The notes under the pieces are model-generated. The model did not search any database, was not told where the DNA came from, and saw nothing but the letters and a program-made list of their open reading frames with translations. Positions 1 to 8,379 of a stretch of DNA of 32,709 bases are shown one piece after another. Source of the stretch: DAIOGN01 sp036745245. Its GTDB lineage: Bacteria > Zixibacteria > MSB-5A5 > JAUVRN01. The stretch spans positions 1-32,709 of the forward strand of contig DAIOGN010000023.1 in NCBI GenBank assembly GCA_036745245.1, in the 5' to 3' direction. Within the stretch, counting starts at the first letter, position 1; every line of letters begins with the position of its first letter. The position numbers and the translations under genes are program-made.

Positions 1-642
1 CGAGTTGTCGGCGGGCGGGAGGCGGCGGTCCGAGACGATCTCCTCGGCCAGCACCAGTACGTGCCGGGAGGCGGCCGCCGCATCCGCAGTCACGCCGAGG
101 TTTCCCCACGCCATGCAGTTGCCCTGCACATCGGCCTTGCAGGCGTGCACGATGGCGAGGTCGGGGTGCAGGGCTTTCACGGCCACCAGGCGCTCATCGC
201 TCACCGGCGAGTCGAAGGCCACCAGTTCGGGACTCCCGTCGAGCAAGGAACTCCCCAGGGTGGAACGTGTGGGCAGAAACGGTACGCCCAGCGCGGCCGC
301 GTGCAGTGCCAGAGCCATGGTGAAGTTCGAATAGTCCACCACTTCGAGCGGGCGCGGCACTCCGTTTTCCACGGCGCGGCGGAAGTTGTAAGCGGAACCC
401 ATCATGACATTGCCCACCCACGCCGCCATCACCTTGCGCACGCACCCGGCGCCGATCAACTGGTCGAAGAGGATGTCGGAGATGGGCCCGATGAGCACGA
501 GATCCTGTTTGCCCTGGCGGATGATTTCGTGGCCTGCGGCGAACGGGATCTTCTGCTCCATGTAGGTGCCCGTTACGATCGACGAGCCGGGTGCCACCAG
601 TCGATCGATCGCCTCGGCGAGGCCGATTACTTTCGACGTCAC
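1..642 (-). CDS. CoA-transferase family I, subunit A (partial at the window edge)
   Basis: The reading frame runs off the left edge after 214 codons. The protein resembles the alpha subunit of glutaconate/3-oxoacid-type CoA-transferases, which move CoA between carboxylic acids as an A/B complex in the cytoplasm. Visible family features are an N-terminal Gly-rich turn (APGSSIVTGTYME), a segment around LVLIGPISDILFDQLIGAG, and LVAVKALHPDLAIVHACKAD. The GTG start at 642 is chosen because it overlaps the stop of the upstream flavin-reductase gene (GTGA) and lies behind an AAGGA ribosome-binding site, which suggests translational coupling. The matching B subunit lies two genes upstream in the same operon. 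The family assignment is firm but the substrate cannot be read from the sequence. An IpdA-like ring-cleaving hydrolase is an alternative, because those proteins share the fold. Confidence 0.85.
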   Translation of the reverse strand, partial: MTSKVIGLAEAIDRLVAPGSSIVTGTYMEQKIPFAAGHEIIRQGKQDLVLIGPISDILFDQLIGAGCVRKVMAAWVGNVMMGSAYNFRRAVENGVPRPLEVVDYSNFTMALALHAAALGVPFLPTRSTLGSSLLDGSPELVAFDSPVSDERLVAVKALHPDLAIVHACKADVQGNCMAWGNLGVTADAAAASRHVLVLAEEIVSDRRLPPADNS

Positions 643-1271
643 GCGCCATCCTTGCGGATTTCGATCACGTCACCCAGGCGGCAGTATTCGTTTCCGCCCA
701 ATCGTCCGAGGGGCATAAGCCGCCGGGCATCCACCAGGCCGGTGGCCGGGTCGAGCACATCGGGATCGATGTGAAACAGGACGACGCGACCGTAGTACAC
801 AACGGTCCCCGTGTCCTTGATTTCGTGGCGATCGTGCAGCATGCACTCCATCTGCACCGGCGCACCGCCGATTCGTGGCGGGCGGACTTGCTCGGAGGGA
901 ATTGCGGCCAGCCCGGCTTCTGTGAATTCGCTTGTGCCATAGGGATAATCGTGACCCGTGCGCACCATCTGACGGCCCAGGGATTCGTTGCAGATATTCA
1001 CGGTAAATTCGGGAAGGTGATCTATGTTCTTCGACGTGTCCTTCACTTCGCCTCGCCGCAATCCCACGGCGAACGCCAGCACCGGTGGAAACGACGACAC
1101 GCCCATGAAGAAGGAGAACGGTGCACAGTTGGCCACGCCATCCGGGCCGAGCGTGGCCACCCAGGCGATGGGCCGCGGGATCAGGAGGCTGGTGTTCAAT
1201 GCATAGGCCGCCCGCTTGTCGAGCTGGCCCGGGTCGATGGATTTGTAGGTCTTCAGATCCTGCGTGCTCAT
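639..1271 (-). CDS. Flavin reductase-like (FMN-binding split barrel) protein
   Basis: A 210-residue cytoplasmic protein of the DIM6/NtaB flavin-reductase-like family. The family signature is clear in the first third: RAAYALNTSLLIPRPIAWVAT (about residues 20-40), then CAPFSFFMGVSSFPPVLAFAVG, which forms the FMN-binding barrel. DTSKNIDHLPEFTVNI continues the pattern. Such proteins bind FMN and reduce flavins or act directly on small substrates; the reaction here is not known. It starts with ATG 4 bp after the stop of CoA-transferase subunit B, with AGGA at a normal distance. Its last bases overlap the start of subunit A, so it is embedded between the two transferase subunits. That position suggests it works on the same CoA-linked substrate pathway (inference). 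Confidence 0.85.
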   Translation of the reverse strand: MSTQDLKTYKSIDPGQLDKRAAYALNTSLLIPRPIAWVATLGPDGVANCAPFSFFMGVSSFPPVLAFAVGLRRGEVKDTSKNIDHLPEFTVNICNESLGRQMVRTGHDYPYGTSEFTEAGLAAIPSEQVRPPRIGGAPVQMECMLHDRHEIKDTGTVVYYGRVVLFHIDPDVLDPATGLVDARRLMPLGRLGGNEYCRLGDVIEIRKDGA

Positions 1272-1275
1272 GTGG

Positions 1276-2046
1276 CTATCCTGTCCAGAAGCGCTCGGGA
1301 TCGCAGCGCCTCAGTGCCGAAAGTTCTGCCGGGGCGGGTTCGGGAGTTTCGCGACAGTCGGCAGCGGCCTCCAGATCCCAGCCGGTGTTCTCGCGCACGG
1401 ACTCGACCGTCTCTCCCGGATGGAAGGAGGCCAGGCGCCCCACGCAGTCGGGCGAATCGAAGCGGATGATTCCGCGCGTGGTGATGAGGGCCGACGTGCC
1501 GCCGCGACTCAACCCCACCGACGTGCGCCAGCCGCGCCCCTCGCCCCAGCCGGGGGACGTGATGTAATCCACGCGAGGCACGAGGCGAGTTGCCTCGTGT
1601 TTCATCAGAGCCACGACGCGACCCGCCAGGCAGGCGATGTCGCAGGCCCCGCCGGATCCAGGCAGACGCACCCTTCCCCGTTCCCCTTCGACATATGTGG
1701 AGTTGAGGTTGCCGTATTGATCCACCTGTGCGGCGCCGAGAAACCCGAGCGCCACGCGGCCGGACGCAAGGGGACCCATGACGGACAGCATGTCTCCCAG
1801 CATGGTGGCACCTTCCAGGTTGGGACCGTCGGCCATGGTATAAATTAGACTCTCGGCTGGCACTTCACGGATGACTCCGTTTTCGTACAGACCCACGGCG
1901 TCGGGTGCATGCGTGGAGCGGGCCACCGCGAAGGCCAGAAGAGGCAACCGCATGCCCACGAATACCACTTCCCCGTCACGAATTTCGCGCGCGGCCGCCA
2001 CGACCATTCGCATCCCCACCGTGACGTCGGCCCCCGCGTGTGCCAT
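1276..2046 (-). CDS. CoA-transferase family I, subunit B
   Basis: A 256-residue protein matching the beta subunit of glutaconate-type CoA-transferases. AAAREIRDGEVVFVGMRLP is the usual N-terminal segment. YENG, with Glu at residue 55, sits where the catalytic glutamate lies in this family (Glu54 in glutaconate CoA-transferase B), so it is probably a true transferase half. The Gly-rich LPGSGGACDIACLAGRVV stretch in the middle is also typical. The ATG at 2046 is preferred; an in-frame TTG lies three codons upstream, and ATG codons at 2013 and 2007 are possible because no strong ribosome-binding site is visible. It is the first gene of a three-gene minus-strand operon (B, flavin reductase, A). 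In most genomes the A and B genes are adjacent, so this order is unusual. Confidence 0.88.
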   Translation of the reverse strand: MAHAGADVTVGMRMVVAAAREIRDGEVVFVGMRLPLLAFAVARSTHAPDAVGLYENGVIREVPAESLIYTMADGPNLEGATMLGDMLSVMGPLASGRVALGFLGAAQVDQYGNLNSTYVEGERGRVRLPGSGGACDIACLAGRVVALMKHEATRLVPRVDYITSPGWGEGRGWRTSVGLSRGGTSALITTRGIIRFDSPDCVGRLASFHPGETVESVRENTGWDLEAAADCRETPEPAPAELSALRRCDPERFWTG

Positions 2047-2125
2047 GGCGGGCAACGTACGAACCGGACTTCGGGTGGGGCAACGGGAAGCGCACAGGGT
2101 GCGCGATGCGGAAGGAGAGTTTAAA

Positions 2126-2210
2126 TGGTGCGAAAGGGGGGACTCGAACCCCCATGGGTTTCCCCACTGGATCCTAAGTCCAGCGCGTCTGCCAGTTCCG
2201 CCACTTTCGC
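2126..2210 (-). tRNA. tRNA-Leu (anticodon TAG)
   Basis: The cloverleaf reads directly on the minus strand. The acceptor stem pairs GCGAAAG with CTTTCGC and ends in A plus an encoded CCA. The anticodon arm is CTGGA-CTTAGGA-TCCAG, giving anticodon TAG. A long variable arm (TGGGGAAACCCAT) marks a class II tRNA, and the T arm is GGGGG-TTCGAGT-CCCCC. It lies between the CoA-transferase operon and the barrel-protein gene, on the same strand as both. Confidence 0.97.
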
Positions 2211-2299
2211 ATGGGTGCCGCTACATAGCAGGGCGGACGGGCGTCCGCAAGCGTCGTCACACTGTCTCCGTGGATTCGAGCGGATGAGGGAGGCTGCCG

Positions 2300-2317
2300 C
2301 TGACGAAAGATCGTCAG
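2300..2317 (-). terminator. Possible hairpin terminator overlapping a stop codon
   Basis: CTGACGA and TCGTCAG form a perfect 7-bp stem around a 4-nt loop. It overlaps the last codons of the barrel-protein gene. No T-rich tract follows on the minus strand, so it may instead be a 3'-end stabilising hairpin. Confidence 0.35.
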
Positions 2318-3099
2318 TGCTCAGTTCCGCCCGGCGGCCACAGCTCCGTTGACGTGTTGGGCGTGGCGTGACGAGCCGCGTTCACACGCACTCCGATCTG
2401 AACGATGAACAGACGGTTGTACCAGGACGATGGAGCGACTCCTCCGCCTGGAAACGTCACCGCTTCCGTGCTCCAGTAAGGCGTCCAGTCGCGATCGTAG
2501 CGGAACTCGAAGAACAGAACATCCTCACCCACGGTGATGTCCTGCCCGATGCCCAGCGACACTCCGAACGTGACCGGCTCGTAGGGCGGAGCACTCCAGG
2601 GCGCGGTGGGCGAGCCAGAGGATGGATGTGAGTGATACCCCTTGTCGCTGAGGAGAATGTCGACACGTGGTGCGGCCAGGAAGTAAAAGCTCGCGTCGCC
2701 CAGTGGAAACGTGAAGTGCACGTCGCTGTGACACGAGAGATACGAGAGCGATTTGTGAGAGCCGTCCCGGTACGCCCCCCATAGCGAGGAGTCCGTCACG
2801 TCGTAGCCGATGTAGCCGCCCTTGTACAGCAGGCTCAGGGACGGCACCCATCGCCAGCGACCGAACGGCACACTTACGAACAGGGAGGGGACGATCTGCC
2901 GATCGGCATACGTGTCGGTGAAGCCGGAGAACATGGAGGCTGTCCCGAACTGATCGTTGACGCTCAGGCCCAACTTGAATCCCGGATCGGCGGCCCGCGC
3001 TGTGTCCACCGCCACGCCCGAAAGGAACACGAAGAGTCCGACGGCACCCCGGATGGATCTCAGGGCCACACACACTCCCCAGAATCTGCTGAAGCTCAC
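2314..3099 (-). CDS. Outer-membrane beta-barrel-like exported protein
   Basis: A 261-residue protein with an N-terminal signal peptide (hydrophobic core GAVGLFVFLSGVAV, likely cleavage after TARA near residue 36). The mature part alternates polar and aromatic or hydrophobic residues in many short segments such as PSLFVSVPFGRWRWVPSLSL, FYFLAAPRVDILL and LFIVQIGVRVN, as expected for an outer-membrane barrel of the porin-like or OmpA-barrel type. The tail after the last presumed strand (about 20 residues, Pro/Thr-rich) is longer than usual, since barrels normally end at the last strand. The start is GTG. It is divergent from the FAD lipoprotein gene, with about 140 bp between the starts. No specific family or function can be named. 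Confidence 0.7.
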   Translation of the reverse strand: MSFSRFWGVCVALRSIRGAVGLFVFLSGVAVDTARAADPGFKLGLSVNDQFGTASMFSGFTDTYADRQIVPSLFVSVPFGRWRWVPSLSLLYKGGYIGYDVTDSSLWGAYRDGSHKSLSYLSCHSDVHFTFPLGDASFYFLAAPRVDILLSDKGYHSHPSSGSPTAPWSAPPYEPVTFGVSLGIGQDITVGEDVLFFEFRYDRDWTPYWSTEAVTFPGGGVAPSSWYNRLFIVQIGVRVNAARHATPNTSTELWPPGGTEH

Positions 3100-3237
3100 G
3101 CCTGCCCCCAGTACCAGACACCTGACCCCTTGGACCTGCCATGTATTCCCCGGTGCCTCGGCTTGTGCGCGACTGTCCGGTACCGTACCCTTGCGATCAC
3201 ATCAAGATCGCTCCCACCCATCAGCGGAGGTCCCAGG

Positions 3238-4713
3238 ATGAAATCGTGGTGCGCCGTCGTGATCACCGGACTTCTGGCAGCCTGCCAGGCGGACCCGGTC
3301 CCCAATGTCACCCTCAACGACGTTCACTCCCGGCTCAACGAGACACAGGTCGACGAATACCACGAGCCCGCCACCAAAGACGAGATGGTGGCCCTGGTCT
3401 CGAGTGCGCGGCGCGAAGGCAAGGCGGTAAGTATTTCCGGCGGTCGACACGCGATGGGCGGCCAGCAGTTCGGCGCCGGGACGTTGCATATTAATACGTC
3501 CCGTTACAAGCGCGTCCTCGGTCTCGATGCAGAGCGCGGCCTGGTCACCGTGGAATCGGGCATCACCTGGCCCGACCTCATGGACTGGCTTTCCACCTAT
3601 CAGGCCGGGGAGCCGAATCCATGGGGCATTCGCCAGAAGCAGACCGGCGCCGACCGGCTGAGCATCGGAGGAGCGATCTCCGCCAACGTCCACGGACGCG
3701 GGTTGAACCTCGCCCCGTTCGTGGGAGACGTGGAGTCCTTCGAGCTGATCGCTGCGGACGGCCATCTCGTGGTCTGCAGCCGCGAACAGAATGCGGAATT
3801 GTTCTCCCTGGTGGCGGGCGGTTACGGGCTCTTCGGGATCATCACGGAAGCCACGCTGAGACTTTCGCCGCGCATCAAGGTGGAACGGACGGTCGAGCTG
3901 GTGGCCCTGGAAGACGTGTCACGCAGAGTGGCCGAGCGCATCCAGGATGGCTATCTGTACGGCGACTTTCAGTTCAAGACCGACGAACGAGCGGAGGACT
4001 TTCTGGAAACGGGCGTGTTCTCCTTTTACAAACCCGTGGAGGCCGACCGGCCGCTCCCGGAGGAGCAGCGACGCCTGTCGGACGAACAGTGGGCCGAGCT
4101 GTACAAGCTGGCCCACCTCGACAAGTCGCGGGCGTTCGAGCTGTACTCCGGCTACTACCTCAAGACCACCGGACAGGTGTACTGGAGCGATGCGCACCAG
4201 ATGTCGGAGTACATCCAGGGACTGGATCCCTTCATCGACAGCGTGACGAACGCCCGCGCCCCCGGCAGCCTCATGATCTGCGAGTTCTACGTGGCCCGCG
4301 ACAGCCTGGCCGCCTTCATGCGCGCGGCCAAGGCGAGTTTGCTCCGCGAACACGCCAGCCTGATCTACGGCACGGTTCGATTCATCGAGAAAGACGAGGA
4401 ATCGTTTCTGGCGTGGGCGCGCGAGAACTGGGCCACCATCGTGATGAATCTGCGCGTGACGCACGACTCCGTGGGCATCGCGGACGCCCAGAGGCAGTTT
4501 CAGGCCCTGATCGACGACGCGCTGGCATTGAATGGCAGCTACTTTCTCACGTACCATCGCTGGGCGCGCAAGGACCAAGTGCTGAAGGCCTATCCGCAGT
4601 TCGTGCAGTTTCTGAAGTTGAAACACCAGCACGATCCCGAGGAGCGCTTCCAGAGCGACTGGTACAGGCATTACAGGGACATGTTCAGAGCGGACCTCGC
4701 GCACACAGACTGA
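3238..4713 (+). CDS. FAD-binding (PCMH-type) oxidoreductase, lipoprotein
   Basis: A 491-residue protein. A short signal ends in a lipobox (LLAAC, Cys16), so it is predicted to be anchored in a membrane outside the cytoplasm. The FAD-binding domain of the VAO/PCMH family follows: EPATKDEMVALVSSARREG, then GGRHAMGGQ with His71 in the position that is often covalently linked to FAD (compare GRGHS in cytokinin dehydrogenases), the nucleotide segment TVESGITWPDLMDWL, and LSIGGAISANVHGRG. The second half is a substrate domain of the sugar-lactone-oxidase/cytokinin-dehydrogenase kind. ATG at 3238 is chosen because GGAGG lies 7 bp upstream and the signal peptide then starts correctly; the frame extends further upstream without a better signal. 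The substrate is unknown. A membrane-protein gene follows 35 bp downstream. Confidence 0.85.
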   Translation: MKSWCAVVITGLLAACQADPVPNVTLNDVHSRLNETQVDEYHEPATKDEMVALVSSARREGKAVSISGGRHAMGGQQFGAGTLHINTSRYKRVLGLDAERGLVTVESGITWPDLMDWLSTYQAGEPNPWGIRQKQTGADRLSIGGAISANVHGRGLNLAPFVGDVESFELIAADGHLVVCSREQNAELFSLVAGGYGLFGIITEATLRLSPRIKVERTVELVALEDVSRRVAERIQDGYLYGDFQFKTDERAEDFLETGVFSFYKPVEADRPLPEEQRRLSDEQWAELYKLAHLDKSRAFELYSGYYLKTTGQVYWSDAHQMSEYIQGLDPFIDSVTNARAPGSLMICEFYVARDSLAAFMRAAKASLLREHASLIYGTVRFIEKDEESFLAWARENWATIVMNLRVTHDSVGIADAQRQFQALIDDALALNGSYFLTYHRWARKDQVLKAYPQFVQFLKLKHQHDPEERFQSDWYRHYRDMFRADLAHTD

Positions 4714-4748
4714 GCGTGACGGCGACTCTACAGCTTGGCCCCTTCGTG

Positions 4749-5348
4749 ATGGCTGAGCCGGCCACTGCGATCACCGATTTCATTCTGGCCGCATCGTCGT
4801 GGTGGTTCGCCCGGCGGCTTCGCGACGGAACGTCCAGCGCGGCGCGCAGGTGGTGGAGCCGGGCCTTTGTATTCATCGGTGCAGGTGCGCTCGCCGGAGG
4901 CGTGTGGCACGGCTTTCACCAGGTCATGCCTCCGGTCGTTGACTCTTCGCTGTGGCGGCTCTGCCTGCTGTTGACACTGGCTTCGAGCCTGTGCCTGTGG
5001 CAGGCTGCGGCCACCGGCTTCCCGCTGGCGAGTCATCCGGAGTCATGGCGTCGACTGGGCTGGCTCAAGGCGGCCGCGTGCGCTGTGCTGGCACTGCTTC
5101 GCCCTGAGTTTCTGGTGGTGCTGACCGATTTCGCGGCCAGCATGCTCTTCCTCGCCGTCAGAACACTGCTGAACCGTCACCGGCCGGAAGCTCCGGCCTT
5201 CCTCACCGCCCTGGCGCTGTTTGCGGCAGGCGCGGCGATCCAATCACAGGGCTGGGCTCCTCACGCAGGCTTCAACCACAACGACCTGTTCCACGTGATC
5301 CAGCTTGCGGCCAACTGTGTCTTTTTCGTCGGGGCTCGAAAGACCTGA
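4749..5348 (+). CDS. Integral membrane protein of unknown function
   Basis: A 199-residue protein with about six hydrophobic segments, for example FVFIGAGALAGGVWHGF, LCLLLTLASSLCLW, LKAAACAVLALLRPEFLVVL and FLTALALFAAGAAI. It opens with EPATAITDFILAASSWWFA and ends with a conserved-looking GFNHNDLFHVIQLAANCVFF helix containing His residues. This layout recalls small uncharacterised membrane families (DUF6962-like), but no function can be named. The start could be ATG 4749 or an in-frame GTG at 4716, directly after the oxidoreductase stop; neither has a good ribosome-binding site. It probably forms an operon with the FAD lipoprotein and could be its membrane partner, for example an electron acceptor (inference only; no heme motif is evident). 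Confidence 0.75.
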   Translation: MAEPATAITDFILAASSWWFARRLRDGTSSAARRWWSRAFVFIGAGALAGGVWHGFHQVMPPVVDSSLWRLCLLLTLASSLCLWQAAATGFPLASHPESWRRLGWLKAAACAVLALLRPEFLVVLTDFAASMLFLAVRTLLNRHRPEAPAFLTALALFAAGAAIQSQGWAPHAGFNHNDLFHVIQLAANCVFFVGARKT

Positions 5349-5389
5349 GGTCGTCGGCCTGGCCCCAGCGGTGCAGGGCGCAAACGAAC

Positions 5390-5426
5390 GGGGCGGGAGC
5401 CCCCTTGCCAGGGTAACTCCCGCCCC
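5390..5426. terminator. Hairpin terminator between convergent genes
   Basis: GGGGCGGGAG and CTCCCGCCCC form a perfect 10-bp stem with a 17-nt loop. It lies between the convergent membrane-protein gene and the repeat-protein gene. T-rich bases follow the stem on the minus strand and none on the plus strand, so it best serves the minus-strand gene. Confidence 0.7.
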
Positions 5427-5482
5427 TTCCAACTCGACTCGCACGATCGGAACAAGGATCCGACCGTACGCATCCTACCGCC

Positions 5483-8020
5483 TCAGCACGGACACTCCCA
5501 GAGACTCGGAATGATCGTGCATGGATCACACGGAGGCGGACCGCCCTTGAAGATGAAATTCACGAGCTTGATGATGTCCGCCGAGTTGACCACTCCGTTG
5601 CAATCGACGTCTCCGACCGCGGGGCACGGACACGGAGGCAACCCGCCCTTGAACACATAATTCACCAGGCCGATAATATCCGCCGAGGTGACGGTGCCCG
5701 AGCAATTGACGTCGCCCGGCACGGTGATGATGCAGTTGTAGTTCCACTGCAACTTGCGGGTGGGCACCAGGAGCAGCTCGCTGTTGCGCGTGACGATCTG
5801 ATGCTGTCCGAACTGGTCGATCGCGATGCGCGTGTTGACCATGGGATCCTTGGGCGAGATCTCGTAGGCCACATAGTGCGTCGTCGAGTCGTTGATCCCT
5901 TCCCCGTTCTTCGAGGCCGGCGTGAGGAAGTACACCGGTGTGAGTACGTCCACCACCTCCGGGATGGGATCGAACTGGTCCATGATCTGCGTCAGCCGGG
6001 TAAACGGGATCGGATTGCGCACCCTGTAGGCCTTGTAGTGATCCACCTGAGTGGGATCCGGGGCCGGATGCGGCAGCTTCTGTGCCGGGACCAGCAGGTA
6101 CGAGGCCTGGCCGATGACGAAGGTGTCCAGACCGAACTGGTTGTCGTAGACGACGCGCAGGCAGGTGTTCTTGCCTGTGGCGCCATACCACAGCAGATGG
6201 TCGTCCGGCCGCACGATGGGATGAGTGTCCTTCTGCGCCGGGTTGGACAGGTAGTCGATCGTGTCCAGCCGCATGATGTCGGTCATGAACTGGTCCACCA
6301 CATCCACTGTGGCGAGGAACGGAATCGGTTCCAGCCTCCAGCTCTTGTAGTGGTTCTTGGCCGAATCCTGCGGTGGACCCCAGGTGATCTTATGCGACGG
6401 CACCAGCAGAAGTTCGCTGTTGCCGATGGGCAACTGCCACACGCCAAACTGGTCGGCCGTGGTCCGAACCATGCCGGCTGTGCCGGGAGACTTCGGATAG
6501 ATCTCGTAGGCCACATAATGAGTGTCCGAACCGAACATCGGCTCGTTGTTCTTCTGGGCCGGGGTGAGGAAGTACCGCTGCACTACCGAGTCGATGAATT
6601 CCGGCCCCAGCACGTCGAACTGGTCCTGAATCTGGATGAACGCACCCCCCGGGCGCCGGTAGGTGGTGGGGTCCAGAATCTGATAGGCCGTGTAATGGCC
6701 CAGCAGGCTGTCGGGTGCCGGGTGGGGATCCTTGCGGCAGGGCACCAGCAGGTGCGTCAGAGGACCGATATGAATGGTGTCGCGCTGGAACTGATTGTCG
6801 AATTCCACACGCAGAGTCTGCGTGGGCTGTTGCGACACCGCCCGGTACCAGTTCAGATGGTCATCCGGCCGTTTGATGCCTGACGTGTCCTTGATGCACG
6901 GATTGGAGAGGTACTCGAGCCCCTGGAGAAACACCTGGTGATCGTAGAACTGATCCACCGTCGTGGCCAGGCCGGTGAACGGCTGGGGCGGACTCACGCG
7001 CCACGTCTTGAAGTGGTTCTTCAGCGTGTCGTTGGGCTCGTCCGGCGGCCGCACATGGAGCTTGTACGTGGGCACCATCAACAACTCGCTGTTGGTGGTC
7101 TGGAGAATGTGCGGTCCGAACTGATCCACCGTCTGCCGCGTCGTCCCGAGGGTTCGCTTGGGGATGAAGTCGTACGCCACGTAGTGCACCACCGAGTCGA
7201 AAATGGGCTCTCCGTTCTTGCTGGCCGGCGTAAGGAAGTACAGGGGCGTGAGCTGATCCACCGTCCAGGGGGTGGGAAAGAACTGGTCGAACAGCGTGGT
7301 GACGCGGATGAACGTCACGGGATTCAGAATTCGATACGCTTTGTAATGATCCAGCTCCGGACGGGGCGCCGGATGCGGCATCTTCTGGGTGGGCAGGATC
7401 AGGTGAGTCGGCGAGCCGATCTGCACCGTGTCGAGCCCGAATTGGTTGTAGAACTCGATCTCCAGTAGCGTGTCCCGGCCGAATGCAGAGTACCAGGTGA
7501 GGTGATCATCCGGGTGGAGTATGAGAAAGGAATCCTTCTGAGCCGGATTCGCCAGGAATTCGATGCGCGTCATCTGGAGAATGTCCGTCATGAACTGATC
7601 GGTGACCTGGGCCGACATGGTCACCGGCGGCGGAACAAGTCGCCACACTTGGAAGTGGTCGCGTGCCACGCCGCAACAGCTGGTGGGGCAGGTGATCCCA
7701 TCGAGGGTCGGATCGTAGCCGCAGTTCGGATAGGGTGGGGCCGGAGGAGGCACCCCGGTGTTGACGAAGCTCACCAGCTGATTCAAATCGGTGATGTCAA
7801 TCTGGCCGTTGTCATTCAGATCGGCCGCATCCGGACAGGGCGGCGGCATCCCCCCTCCAAACAGCCAGGCCTGGAAAGCGGCAATGTCGTTGTTGTCGTG
7901 GTCGCCGTCGCAGTCGATGTCTCCCCTCAGGAAGGGTGATTGTGCCCAGGCCTGCCCGCCCAGAGCAAATACGCACAGGACGGTTCCGAGCACCACACGT
8001 AGCAGGTGGTTGGTGGACAT
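5483..8020 (-). CDS. Secreted DQF-repeat protein with dockerin-like modules at both ends
   Basis: An 845-residue exported protein. A signal peptide ends near residue 27 (GGQAWAQ). Residues 33-90 hold two calcium-loop motifs of the dockerin/EF-hand type (GDIDCDGDHDNNDI and ADLNDNGQIDITDLN). Residues 122-757 are twelve tandem units of about 50 residues built on H-[YF]-x2-[YW]...[DN]QF...L-x2-P-x2-K. Residues 767-828 hold two more dockerin-type motifs (GDVNCSGTVTSADII, GDVDCNGVVNSADII), each followed by a hydrophobic helix and FKGG. The C-terminus is Cys-rich (CDPC, ECPC). The ATG is preceded by AGGAGG at normal spacing. A role at the cell surface or in a secreted assembly is likely, but no enzyme domain is visible. 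A terminator follows the gene, and two ACCGNNCGGT palindromes lie 300-380 bp upstream. Confidence 0.85.
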   Translation of the reverse strand: MSTNHLLRVVLGTVLCVFALGGQAWAQSPFLRGDIDCDGDHDNNDIAAFQAWLFGGGMPPPCPDAADLNDNGQIDITDLNQLVSFVNTGVPPPAPPYPNCGYDPTLDGITCPTSCCGVARDHFQVWRLVPPPVTMSAQVTDQFMTDILQMTRIEFLANPAQKDSFLILHPDDHLTWYSAFGRDTLLEIEFYNQFGLDTVQIGSPTHLILPTQKMPHPAPRPELDHYKAYRILNPVTFIRVTTLFDQFFPTPWTVDQLTPLYFLTPASKNGEPIFDSVVHYVAYDFIPKRTLGTTRQTVDQFGPHILQTTNSELLMVPTYKLHVRPPDEPNDTLKNHFKTWRVSPPQPFTGLATTVDQFYDHQVFLQGLEYLSNPCIKDTSGIKRPDDHLNWYRAVSQQPTQTLRVEFDNQFQRDTIHIGPLTHLLVPCRKDPHPAPDSLLGHYTAYQILDPTTYRRPGGAFIQIQDQFDVLGPEFIDSVVQRYFLTPAQKNNEPMFGSDTHYVAYEIYPKSPGTAGMVRTTADQFGVWQLPIGNSELLLVPSHKITWGPPQDSAKNHYKSWRLEPIPFLATVDVVDQFMTDIMRLDTIDYLSNPAQKDTHPIVRPDDHLLWYGATGKNTCLRVVYDNQFGLDTFVIGQASYLLVPAQKLPHPAPDPTQVDHYKAYRVRNPIPFTRLTQIMDQFDPIPEVVDVLTPVYFLTPASKNGEGINDSTTHYVAYEISPKDPMVNTRIAIDQFGQHQIVTRNSELLLVPTRKLQWNYNCIITVPGDVNCSGTVTSADIIGLVNYVFKGGLPPCPCPAVGDVDCNGVVNSADIIKLVNFIFKGGPPPCDPCTIIPSLWECPC
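5750..7657 (-). repeat. Twelve protein-level repeats in three four-unit blocks
   Basis: The [DN]QF triplets fall at residues 141, 192, 245, 299, 356, 409, 466, 523, 576, 628, 681 and 735. Their first letter runs D-N-D-D three times over, and the unit types recur in the same order, for example ANPAQKD/SNPCIKD/SNPAQKD in the first unit and TPASKNG/TPAQKNN/TPASKNG in the third. The array therefore looks like a four-unit block of 200-220 residues that was triplicated. Unit-to-unit DNA identity is diverged, so it is not a recent expansion. Confidence 0.85.
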
Positions 8021-8322
8021 GCGTTCCTCCTTGAATCTGTTCCCGAATGCGACTCTCGTATGCGAAAGGTCGCCGGGTCTTGCTCTTATGAATGCAGGTG
8101 CGCTGAGAAAGCGATCGTACGACCGAGCGCTCAGGCGGCGCAGCCATTTCTCCGTCGAGCTATCTAGAAATTCGACTTGAACGCAGAGGACACGTCAGTC
8201 GCGGGAGGGTACTGCTTTCACATTCGTGAAGTGACCCTATCGATTCTGTTCGCGAAGAAGTCGCATGAGCGGGTGAATGTCAACTCGAAAGGCGCATCAC
8301 GCCGAATTCAATCGAGTAACTT

Positions 8323-8332
8323 ACCGTTCGGT
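8323..8332. promoter_or_regulatory. Operator-like palindrome ACCGTTCGGT
   Basis: An exact match to ACCG-N2-CGGT, followed by TGGTC. It lies about 300 bp upstream of the repeat-protein start and is one of several related boxes in this area. Confidence 0.35.
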
Positions 8333-8379
8333 TGGTCTTGCAGCAGCCGGACATCACAACGTCCGGCGTCCAGCAGCAT

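Noticed and set aside
194..649. Open frame on the minus strand inside the CoA-transferase A gene
   Set aside because: Low-complexity Arg/Gly-rich translation and full overlap with the clear transferase frame.
3621..4715. Long plus-strand frame overlapping the FAD oxidoreductase
   Set aside because: The part upstream of 4716 is Arg/Pro-rich and shadows the oxidoreductase; only its end (from 4749) codes for the membrane protein.
5801..6883. Long plus-strand frame opposite the DQF-repeat gene
   Set aside because: It is antisense to the repeat protein and reflects codon bias and repeats; no ribosome-binding site or family.
7657..8020. CRISPR-like or tandem DNA repeat in the dockerin gene
   Set aside because: The repetition is at the protein level with diverged DNA; there are no short identical repeats with equal spacers anywhere in the window.
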